DNA of 64,000 bases from Glycomyces sambucus (GTDB lineage Bacteria > Actinomycetota > Actinomycetes > Mycobacteriales > Micromonosporaceae), in the NCBI RefSeq assembly GCF_900102815.1, contig NZ_FNGF01000002.1, positions 744,001 through 808,000 of the forward strand. The letters run 5' to 3'. The notes beneath the pieces are model-generated. The model was not told where the DNA came from and made no database searches. It saw only the letters and a program-made list of their open reading frames with translations. Position 1 is the first letter of the stretch. Every line of letters starts with the position of its first letter. Shown piece after piece: positions 24,068 through 30,739 of this stretch. A program made the position numbers and the translations under genes.

Positions 24068-25101
24068 CACAGGCTCGTCCCCGTTATCCGCCGCGAGACC
24101 AGGTTCGCGGAAAGCACCATCACGAGGCCGATCAGGGCCTGGAACAGGCCGATCGCCGCCGCGTAGCTGAGATTGTTCGACATCAGGCCGACCCGGTAGA
24201 GGTAGGTCGAGATGACGTCGGCCGTCTCGTACGTCAGCGGGTTGTAGAGCAGGAAGACCTTCTCGAACCCGACGTTGAGGAACGACCCGATGTTGAGGAC
24301 CAGGAGCGTGATCATGGTCGGCCGGATGCCCGGCAGCGTGACGTGCCAGGTCTGGCGCCACCGGCCCGCGCCGTCGATCCGCGCCGCCTCGTACAGGGAC
24401 TCGTCGATCGTGGTGAGCGCCGCCAGGTAGAGGATCGTGCCCCATCCGACGGTCTGCCACGCCTCGGACCCGACGTAGATGGTGCGGAACCACTCGGGCC
24501 GCTGGATGAACGGGATGGCCTCCCCGCCGAACGCGCCGATGATCTGGTTGACCGTGCCCTCCAGCGAGAGCAGCTGCATGACCATGCCGACGACGATGAC
24601 GATCGACAGGAAGTGCGGCAGGTACGAGATCGACTGCACGATCTTCTTGAAGTGCTGCTTGCGCACCTCGTTGAGCAGGAGCGCGAGGGCGATCGGCAGC
24701 GGGAAGCAGACCAGGAGGGTCAGCCCGCCGAGGATCGCGGTGTTCGCGAACACGTGCCAGAAGGTCGGGTCGTTGATGAACATCTCGATGTAGCGCAGGC
24801 CGACCCATTCGTCGCCGAAGATGCTCCCGCCGGGCCGGAACTTCCGGAACGCGATGACGTTGCCGATCATCGGCCCGTACCGGAAGATCGCGAAGAAGAT
24901 CAGCGGGACCAGCGCGAGGCTGTAGAGCTGCCAGTCGCGCCGGAACGCCTCGCGCCAGGTCTGGCGCCGCTTGCGGTCGAGCCGCCGGGGCTGTCGCACC
25001 GGGGTGCCCGTGCGCGGGCGCGCGGGCCGGTCGGACCCGCGGCTCCCGCCCGCCCCGCGGGCCGACGCCCGCGGGGACTGCTCGTCTTGTGTGAGGGGCA
25101 T
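24064..25101 (-). CDS. Carbohydrate ABC transporter permease, LplB type
   Basis: This is a 345-residue permease with an unusually long, charged N-terminal tail (residues 1-50, rich in Arg, Gly and Ser). Then come the LplB-type segment DWQLYSLALVPLIFFAIFRY and GPMIGNVIAFRKF. The coupling loop is ESLYEAARIDGAGRWRQTW followed by VTLPGIRPTM, with NIGSFLNVGFEKVFLLYNP late. It follows the binding-protein gene by 47 bp, with a GC hairpin in between, and overlaps the next permease. Confidence 0.92.
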   Translation of the reverse strand: MPLTQDEQSPRASARGAGGSRGSDRPARPRTGTPVRQPRRLDRKRRQTWREAFRRDWQLYSLALVPLIFFAIFRYGPMIGNVIAFRKFRPGGSIFGDEWVGLRYIEMFINDPTFWHVFANTAILGGLTLLVCFPLPIALALLLNEVRKQHFKKIVQSISYLPHFLSIVIVVGMVMQLLSLEGTVNQIIGAFGGEAIPFIQRPEWFRTIYVGSEAWQTVGWGTILYLAALTTIDESLYEAARIDGAGRWRQTWHVTLPGIRPTMITLLVLNIGSFLNVGFEKVFLLYNPLTYETADVISTYLYRVGLMSNNLSYAAAIGLFQALIGLVMVLSANLVSRRITGTSLW

Positions 25102-25122
25102 GCGTTCTCCCTCCCGTCCGCT

Positions 25123-25140
25123 CCGGGGCTCGCGCCCCGG
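25123..25140 (-). repeat. Intercistronic hairpin after the binding-protein gene
   Basis: CCGGGGC and GCCCCGG form a 7-bp stem with loop TCGC in the 47-bp gap between binding protein and permease. It holds the same position as the hairpins in three other ABC operons of the window. Confidence 0.55.
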
Positions 25141-25148
25141 CGAGCGGA

Positions 25149-26828
25149 TCAGGAGTTCTCCTCCTCGAAGCGCTCGCGTGCACCGTTGATGAGGTCGACG
25201 TACTGCTGGAGGCCCTGGGCCTCCAGCTCGGCCACGTAGTCGTCCCATTCGGCGATGTCGCGCTCGCCCATGATGAACTTCAGGGTGTTGGTGTCGACGG
25301 TGTCCTTGAGGGGCGTGGCGAGCAGCGAGGACTGCTCCAGCTCCATCTCGTCGAGCGGCGCGGGCGGGGAGGGCTCGCGCGGGGTGCGGGTGGAGAGCAC
25401 CGAGTCGATGTAGCCGACGAAGGCCGCCGCGTTGTAGGACTCCTTGAGGGCGCGCGACTCGGAGGAGTCGGCGAACACCGAGTTCGACCAGCCGAGGTCG
25501 GCCTGGATGTCGGTGGGGGCGCCGGGGTTGATGTTGTAGGCGTCGAGGGAGTACTCGGGGTTGAGGGTGATGGTGCCGTCGGCGGCCTTGGTGTAGGTCT
25601 CGTCGAGCACGCCCCAGCGGATGAGCTCGCGGGCCTCGGGGTTGTAGTAGAGCCAGTCGAGGAACTGGAGGATCGCGAGGAAGTTCTCCGAGTCCTGGAT
25701 CTCGGAGTTGAGCATGAAGCCGTTCCAGAAGTTGCGCGGCTCGACCACCTGGCCGAACGGGCCCCCGGGCGGGGCGATCTGGAGGACCTCGAAGTTGCCC
25801 TCGCCGGCGGTCGCGCTCAGGGCCTGCGCGAACTCGATCGCCGTCCCGGCCGAGCCGGACGCGGCGAACACCAGGTCGTTGGCGAACTTCTCGGCGACGC
25901 TGCCGCCGCCGCTGCCGTCGTTGGAGGCGGTGAGCGAGTCGGTGTCGACCAGTCCGTCGGCGACGAGGCCGCGGAAGAACTCGACCATCTGCTTGTAGCC
26001 CTCGGTGACGGCGGTGTACTCGAGCTTGCCCGAGCCGTCGTCGACCATGCCGTTGCCGAAGCCCCAGCCGGCGCGCGCGCCCCAGGCGTGGGAGGCGAAG
26101 TTGAGCATGGACTGGGCCTCGAACCCGTCCGCGAGGGGCTTGGAGTCGGGGTACTCGGCCTTGATCTTGACCAGGGCCTCGCGCATCTCGTCCCAGGTCT
26201 CGGGCAGGCCGCCGGCCACGGTCTCGAAGACGTCCTTGCGCACGACCAGCGTGAACACGGGGACGGAGACCTCCTGGAGGCCCGGCACCATGTAGTACTT
26301 GCCGTCGGCCTGCTTCAGGTTGTCGATCATCCCGCCGAGGTCCCACTCCTCCACGTACTTCTGGAAGTTGGGCATGCGGTCGACGTAGTCGCTCATCGGG
26401 AGCACTGCTCCCGAGGACACGAACGAGCTCTCCTCGCCGGTGTAGACCAGCGGGATCACCGTGGGCGCGTCGCCGGCGCTGAGCAGCAGGTTGCGCTTGT
26501 CGGTGGCGTCGCTGAACGGGATGGTGGTGACCTCCATCTTCACGTTCGTGCGTTTCTCGATCTCGGTGAAGAACTGCCACGTGTCGGTGATGGGGAGGTC
26601 GGGCCACTCGGTCCACAGGACCGACAGGGTGATGGGCTCGGTCGCCTTGAACTGCATGTCGGCGGCGAAGTCGTCCATCGCGCCCTTGTTCTGGGCGTCG
26701 AGGTCCACCTCGCCGCCGTCGTCGTCGCTGCACGCGGCGAGCGCGAGGGCGCTGGAGGCGGCGATCGAGATGCCGATGAGCCCGCGGCGGGTCGGTCTGA
26801 ACGGCGTCCGCCCGAAAACGTCTGACAT
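25149..26828 (-). CDS. Extracellular sugar-binding lipoprotein, LipO/YtcQ type
   Basis: The 559-residue protein begins with a twin-arginine-like lipoprotein signal (TRRGLIGISIAASSALALAAC, lipobox LAAC near residue 33). The mature protein is a large family 1 binding protein with TLSVLWTEWPDLPITDTW, RNLLLSAGDAPTVIPLVY, and KYYMVPGLQEVSVPVFTLVV. NFWNGFMLNSEIQDSENFLA and FLDWLYYNPEARELIRWG are typical of the LipO group that works with LplB and YtcP permeases. The ATG at 26828 follows GAGGAG. It is the first gene of the five-gene operon down to 19991. Confidence 0.92.
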   Translation of the reverse strand: MSDVFGRTPFRPTRRGLIGISIAASSALALAACSDDDGGEVDLDAQNKGAMDDFAADMQFKATEPITLSVLWTEWPDLPITDTWQFFTEIEKRTNVKMEVTTIPFSDATDKRNLLLSAGDAPTVIPLVYTGEESSFVSSGAVLPMSDYVDRMPNFQKYVEEWDLGGMIDNLKQADGKYYMVPGLQEVSVPVFTLVVRKDVFETVAGGLPETWDEMREALVKIKAEYPDSKPLADGFEAQSMLNFASHAWGARAGWGFGNGMVDDGSGKLEYTAVTEGYKQMVEFFRGLVADGLVDTDSLTASNDGSGGGSVAEKFANDLVFAASGSAGTAIEFAQALSATAGEGNFEVLQIAPPGGPFGQVVEPRNFWNGFMLNSEIQDSENFLAILQFLDWLYYNPEARELIRWGVLDETYTKAADGTITLNPEYSLDAYNINPGAPTDIQADLGWSNSVFADSSESRALKESYNAAAFVGYIDSVLSTRTPREPSPPAPLDEMELEQSSLLATPLKDTVDTNTLKFIMGERDIAEWDDYVAELEAQGLQQYVDLINGARERFEEENS

Positions 26829-26915
26829 GTCTCTCCTCTTTGAGATCCCCGTATTCCGCCCAGCGGGAAGCGCCGCGTCCGTCTCCGGAGCGCGTGGCTG
26901 CCCTGCGGTGCCGAG

Positions 26916-26926
26916 CGAAAGTTTCG
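26916..26926. promoter_or_regulatory. CGAAA-N-TTTCG palindrome in the operon leader
   Basis: CGAAAGTTTCG is a perfect 5-1-5 palindrome, followed 11 bp away by a second GTTTCCG half-site at 26932. Inverted repeats of this type are reported for the LacI-family xylan regulators of streptomycetes (BxlR). It lies about 20 bp downstream of the predicted transcript start, a good place for a roadblock. Confidence 0.5.
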
Positions 26927-26949
26927 GAGTAGTTTCCGATATTTTCCAG

Positions 26950-26978
26950 AGCTTAGTTTCACGGGGCGGTCGTGTCAA
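26950..26978 (-). promoter_or_regulatory. Promoter of the LipO/LplB/YtcP/GH3 operon
   Basis: On the minus strand TTGACA (26978-26973) and TAAGCT (26955-26950) are 17 bp apart. The leader to the ATG is about 115 bases. Confidence 0.6.
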
Positions 26979-27281
26979 TAACTCAGGTTCGTGATCGATC
27001 CGTGACCTTGACCGATAACACGATCGTGAGTCCGGTGTGGAGGGAGGTGCGAAGCGAAAGCACTGGGACGCAAGGAGATGCAGGTACGTCGATATGCCCG
27101 GTACCGGGGTCCGGGCCGGTGCGCCGGGCAGGGCCGATACCGAATCGTCGCCGTTCGGAAGTTCCGGCGTGACGATCGGGCCGCGGCCGGCGGGCCGGAT
27201 CGGGAAGGGGGAGGACGCCGAGAGGACCGCGGGCCTCGCGGCCGCGCGGTCCTCGGGTCGGACGGAACCGTGCCTGGTGGA

Positions 27282-27752
27282 TCAGTGGCGGTTCGGGTCC
27301 GCGGCGTACTCGGGGCCCGGAAGCGGGGGCATGGGGACGCGGGTGCGGAACCCGCTCAGGGTCTTGAGCTGCGACTCGTTGAACGAGGTGTACTCGGTGG
27401 CGAGGACGGTGGCGCCGTCGAGGTCGAAGCGCACGGTCCAGACCGCGTATCCGAACTCGTAGCCGACGGCGGTCGCGAGGGTCCCGTCGGCGCGGTAGCG
27501 GCGGGTGATGCCGTACAGGAAGTTCTTGCGGTACCACTCCTCGACGACTAGGTCGCCGTCGGGCGTGACCTCGCCGCTGGGACCGTCGAGCCAGCCGTCC
27601 TTGAAGCTCTGGTACTCGTAGTTGCCGCTGTCGAGCTCCTCGCCGGTGAACCCGGTGAACTTCTCCGAGCCGTGCCAGTACACCTGGTGGTCGTCGATGC
27701 CGATCTCGTCGTCGGGCACCGAGAGCGCGACGGGGTCGTAATTCGGTTTCAC
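27282..27752 (-). CDS. Probable immunity protein with MORN-like repeats
   Basis: The 156-residue protein is acidic and rich in aromatic residues. Its middle has recurring Tyr/Gly-containing units such as NYEYQSFKDGWLDGPSGEV and YGITRRYRADGTLATAVGYE that resemble degenerate MORN repeats. It has no signal peptide or membrane segment. It starts 9 bp after the deaminase toxin gene, the usual place for the cognate antidote. The immunity role is inferred from position; the protein itself does not match a family I can name with certainty. Confidence 0.6.
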   Translation of the reverse strand: MKPNYDPVALSVPDDEIGIDDHQVYWHGSEKFTGFTGEELDSGNYEYQSFKDGWLDGPSGEVTPDGDLVVEEWYRKNFLYGITRRYRADGTLATAVGYEFGYAVWTVRFDLDGATVLATEYTSFNESQLKTLSGFRTRVPMPPLPGPEYAADPNRH

Positions 27753-27761
27753 GCGGCCATC

Positions 27762-28529
27762 CTAGCTTCCGTCCCAACCCGAGCGCTTCGTCTTCTTGCC
27801 GTGGGCGTCGGTGTCCCAGCCGCCGGAGCTGCCGTCGACGCCGTCGATCATCTGGGTGCAGTTGGCGCAGCACGGCATCGGCTGCTTGTGGTCGCTGCGG
27901 CTGTCGCTGGTGACGCGGCCGTTCTCGACCATGAAGTCCTCGAGGCGGGGTTCGCGGCCGTCGGCGCGGGCGTCCTTGAGGGCCTTGTTGGTGGCGCGGC
28001 TCTCGGAGTGCTGCCCGGGCTCGCCGTGCATGTCCTGGTTCTCTTCGAGGTCGTTCTTCCAGTTGGAGTTCGGGTTGTTCCGGTTCTGGTAGTCCTCGTA
28101 CCGCCGCCTGAGGATCGGGTCGAGCCGGTCGGGATCGACGGGGTCCTTGCGGTTGTTGTGGTTGTAGTAGATGCGCCCGGACTCGCGGTCCCACACGGCG
28201 CTGACGCACGGCTGGCGCTGCTTCTTGGACCAGCCGTCCGGGTTGGTCGGGTCGCTGACGTCGTCGATCTTGTCGCGCACGGCCTGGCGCAGCCGCAGCC
28301 GGTCGGCCTCGACGTCGCCGCTGGGGTCCATGCGCGTGGGCGCCTTGGGCTGGAAGTTGGGGTCCTTCTTCGGCGGCTTCGGCGGCTTGCCGCCCCCGCC
28401 GCCGCTGCCCCCGCCGCGGTCCTTCTGCTTGGGGGTGCGCCACACCTCGGCGTCGTCGAGGGGCTTGGTGAGGATCTTCGCGGCGCCGTCCGGGGTGCTC
28501 CCGGACCCGCTCCTGCTCCTAGGCGGCAT
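27762..28529 (-). CDS. YwqJ-type deaminase toxin of a polymorphic toxin system
   Basis: The 255-residue protein begins with a low-complexity linker (Gly/Pro/Lys-rich, residues 1-70). The C-terminal domain fits the YwqJ-like cytidine-deaminase fold: CVSAVWDRESGRIYYNHN (108-125), PGQHSESRATNKAL with catalytic H174 and E176, and MPCCANCTQMIDGV with zinc ligands C221 and C224. Ser replaces the more usual Ala in the H-x-E motif. These domains are known as toxin tips that deaminate nucleic acid bases. Its start overlaps by 11 bp the end of the upstream WXG-like channel gene. It has no secretion signal of its own, so it presumably travels with the WXG partners. The target molecule is unknown. Confidence 0.75.
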   Translation of the reverse strand: MPPRSRSGSGSTPDGAAKILTKPLDDAEVWRTPKQKDRGGGSGGGGGKPPKPPKKDPNFQPKAPTRMDPSGDVEADRLRLRQAVRDKIDDVSDPTNPDGWSKKQRQPCVSAVWDRESGRIYYNHNNRKDPVDPDRLDPILRRRYEDYQNRNNPNSNWKNDLEENQDMHGEPGQHSESRATNKALKDARADGREPRLEDFMVENGRVTSDSRSDHKQPMPCCANCTQMIDGVDGSSGGWDTDAHGKKTKRSGWDGS

Positions 28530-29016
28530 GCATCACCCGGTCGATCGCCATCCCCATCAGCTGGTCGATGATGACCCCGGTGATGGTCTTGAAGATCGGG
28601 ATCTGCGCCAGCGACGCCCCGAAGGTCACCGCCGCGAACGCGATGGCCTGCGCGATCTGGAACGCCAGGATCGCCAGCTGCACGATCACCTGGATCTTGA
28701 GCGCGAGCACGATCGCGGCCATGACGGTGAGCCCGATGTTGAGCATGTTCGCCGGGTCCCCGGCGTCGGCGAGGTTCGAGGGCGCCGACTCGTGGCCCTC
28801 CCACTCGGCCTGGAACGCGTCGACGTGGGCGCCGGTGTTGTTCTCCAGGAGGGTCCGGGCCGCGGCCTGGAGGTTCTCGACCCGGCCGCCGATCTGGTCG
28901 GCCATCCCGGTCCACTCCCCCGCCAGGTTGAACAGGGACTCCTCGTCGGACTCGGGCCACTCGTAGCCGAGCATGCCCAGCAGGGTGATGAGTTCGGAGG
29001 GCAGTTGCAGGCCCAT
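28519..29016 (-). CDS. WXG100-like carrier/channel domain protein (CpnT N-terminal type)
   Basis: The 165-residue protein has a helical N-terminal half (PSELITLLGMLGYEWPESDE, then WTGMADQIGGRVENLQAAART and a later AEWEGHES) that matches the WXG100-like domain found at the front of CpnT-type exported toxins. A hydrophobic half follows (residues 90-160, MLNIGLTVMAAIVLALKIQV through TGVIIDQLMGMAIDRVM) with two or three possible membrane helices. In relatives this domain is fused to a linker and toxin; here the reading frame stops and the toxin restarts in another frame within the same 11 bases. It may be the translocation unit. Confidence 0.72.
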   Translation of the reverse strand: MGLQLPSELITLLGMLGYEWPESDEESLFNLAGEWTGMADQIGGRVENLQAAARTLLENNTGAHVDAFQAEWEGHESAPSNLADAGDPANMLNIGLTVMAAIVLALKIQVIVQLAILAFQIAQAIAFAAVTFGASLAQIPIFKTITGVIIDQLMGMAIDRVMHAA

Positions 29017-29053
29017 GCGCGAAGGCTCCTAGGGAGAGAAGGGAACGGGTCGG

Positions 29054-29383
29054 TCAGGCGGTGCCGAGGTCGCCCTGGAACTGCGCGAAGACGGCGGCGA
29101 TCTCGTCGTCGGAGACCTCGTGGTCGTCCGCCATCTCGCGCAGCGCCTGCGACAGGCCGGTCAGGTCCTCGATGTTGGTGGTGAAGCACTCGGTGACCGC
29201 GTCCATGCACGCCTGGTGGCCCAGGCCGCCGGCGGTGCCGATCATGTCGCCGCCGAACGCGTCGGCGTACTGCTCGACCGCGGCCGTGAACTGGTCGAGG
29301 AGCGCCTGCACCTCGTCCCGCGCGGCGTCGAGCTGGTCCGCCGACTGGCGGATGGTCTCGGGGGTGACGTCGAAGCCGCCCAT
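29054..29383 (-). CDS. WXG100/ESX-family small secreted protein
   Basis: The 109-residue, all-helical protein starts with FDVTPETIRQSADQLDAARDEVQALLDQF, typical of the EsxC-like/DUF2580-type WXG100 relatives in actinomycetes. A helical hairpin turn follows around GGDMIGTAGGLGHQACMDAV. It ends with an acidic segment HEVSDDEIAAVFAQFQGDL. No signal peptide is present, as expected for type VII substrates. It starts one base after the YbaB-like gene ends and precedes the channel-like gene by 37 bp, so it may be the chaperone partner of that protein. Confidence 0.75.
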   Translation of the reverse strand: MGGFDVTPETIRQSADQLDAARDEVQALLDQFTAAVEQYADAFGGDMIGTAGGLGHQACMDAVTECFTTNIEDLTGLSQALREMADDHEVSDDEIAAVFAQFQGDLGTA

Positions 29384-29384
29384 G

Positions 29385-29783
29385 TCACCGTCCTCCGTAG
29401 AGTCTGCCCATGAGGTCGCCGATCGCGGCGTTCATGTCCTGGAACTGCCGCACGGACGCGTCCTGCATCCGGGCGGCCTGCTCGTTCATCGCCGCCATGT
29501 CGGGCGCGGGCCCGGTGGCGGCGGTCTGCGCGGCGCGCTGGTCGAGCGCGTCGTTGACGGCGACGGTGAGCTGGTGCACCAGGGCGTCCGGGCCGTCCTT
29601 GAGGGCGCTGAGCGTCATCTTGATGCGCTCGAAGCGGCCGTCGGTGCCGAGCGTGACCTTGATGCGGCCGTCTGACGCCTCCGTCAGGATCGGTTCCGCT
29701 TGGGCCCCGGGCATCTCGGCGCGCTGCGACAGGCTCTCGCGCACCTGCGAGAGCTGCTCCGCAATCCGGTCTTCCCCGAACAT
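29385..29783 (-). CDS. YbaB/EbfC family protein
   Basis: The 132-residue protein has the family's core ASDGRIKVTLGTDGRFERIKM followed by a long helix LVHQLTVAVNDALDQRAAQT. YbaB/EbfC proteins are small dimeric DNA- or nucleoid-binding proteins, but copies inside actinobacterial WXG100 clusters are common and may have a different, secretion-related task. The ATG at 29783 follows GGGAGG; a frame extends eight codons further upstream. A similar gene precedes it, and the two are likely paralogues. Confidence 0.8.
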   Translation of the reverse strand: MFGEDRIAEQLSQVRESLSQRAEMPGAQAEPILTEASDGRIKVTLGTDGRFERIKMTLSALKDGPDALVHQLTVAVNDALDQRAAQTAATGPAPDMAAMNEQAARMQDASVRQFQDMNAAIGDLMGRLYGGR

Positions 29784-29850
29784 TCCGACCTCCCGACCCG
29801 CCACCATACCGGAGCGGGATTCATGTCATGGCGCGCCACCGGAGGCGGCG

Positions 29851-30252
29851 TCACCGGTTCCCGTTGAGCTTGGCCAGCACCTGCGTGATCGAATCGCTCA
29901 TGGCCCCGAACCGCGGCACCGCGGCGTCCTGGACCTCCGCGAGCGAGGCGTCGACGGCGGCGAGGTCGGGGACGCGCTCCTCGGTGCCGACCATGGCGGC
30001 GCGCTGGTCGAGGGCGGCGTTGAGCGCGAGCCGCACGTGCTCGGCGATGAAGTCCGAGCCCTCGCGGAACCCCCTGGGGCTCACCTCGATGTACTCCACG
30101 CGCCCGTCCGCCCCGAGGGTCACGCGCACGTGCCCGTCGCCGGACTCCGCGGTCACGGGCACCGCCTCGTGCTCGGCGGGCGCGGCGGTCGCCTGCGCCA
30201 GCTCGGCCCGGTGCCCGGCCAGCCGTGCGGCGTAGTCGTTCGCTTCCGACAT
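29851..30252 (-). CDS. YbaB/EbfC family protein, first gene of the WXG100 cluster
   Basis: The 133-residue protein has the core SGDGHVRVTLGADGRVEYIEV and helix IAEHVRLALNAALDQRAAMV, closely parallel to the next gene in the operon. The ATG at 30252 follows GGGGAGG. It would be the promoter-proximal gene of the six-gene toxin module running to 27282. Its role there is not established. Confidence 0.8.
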   Translation of the reverse strand: MSEANDYAARLAGHRAELAQATAAPAEHEAVPVTAESGDGHVRVTLGADGRVEYIEVSPRGFREGSDFIAEHVRLALNAALDQRAAMVGTEERVPDLAAVDASLAEVQDAAVPRFGAMSDSITQVLAKLNGNR

Positions 30253-30739
30253 CGGTCCTCCCCTGGGGCTGCGAGTAGCGACGATCGTATGACGACCCGC
30301 CGAACCGGCCGCACGCCGGAGGGCCCGGGGCGTTCCAGGACACGCCGGGGCGGCCCGGGGGAAAGCGGTCGCACGAGGGGAGGGGCCGGCGCTTAACCGC
30401 ATAAGCGAGGAACACAGTACACGAAATATCCAGATTCGTCAATATCGAAGGTCTCTTTGCAATCAAGCTGCGACCACGCCGACGCGGCGTTCCGCTGCGG
30501 CGGCGGGGGCTCTGGCGAACTAAAGAGTTTCGATGGTTCTCAATATTTGAGAAAATGGCTTGATTTTCGGGCCAACGTCCCGGGATTTCGCGCTCCTCTC
30601 TTGACACGCATAGACGCTCATGATTCAGTGCCATCACTGACCCGGTTAAGTTGCGCGCGCACCCGCACCGACGACCGCGTCGCCGCAGCAGCGTCAGAGC
30701 CGGGTCCCGCCAATCCCTCGATCTACAGCGGAGCAGAAG
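30253..30739. other. Intergenic region, 487 bp, between divergent toxin and ABC operons
   Basis: The region is more AT-rich than its surroundings between about 30410 and 30630. It holds the palindrome at 30537-30553 and a TTGACA at 30601-30606 whose -10 partner is weak. I see no convincing small gene in it. Confidence 0.6.
30537..30553. promoter_or_regulatory. AT-rich palindrome upstream of the oligosaccharide ABC operon
   Basis: TTCTCAATATTTGAGAA is a perfect 7-3-7 inverted repeat in an AT-rich patch about 190 bp before the binding-protein gene. It looks like a repressor or activator site; the factor is not known. Confidence 0.45.

Larger units (their letters stand above)
26829..27281. other. 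Intergenic region, 453 bp, upstream of the LipO-type gene
   Basis: The half nearest 26828 holds a promoter on the minus strand and the CGAAA-N-TTTCG palindrome with a second half-site. From about 27000 to 27281 I see no convincing gene or structure; it is the 3' flank of the immunity-protein gene. Confidence 0.6.
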
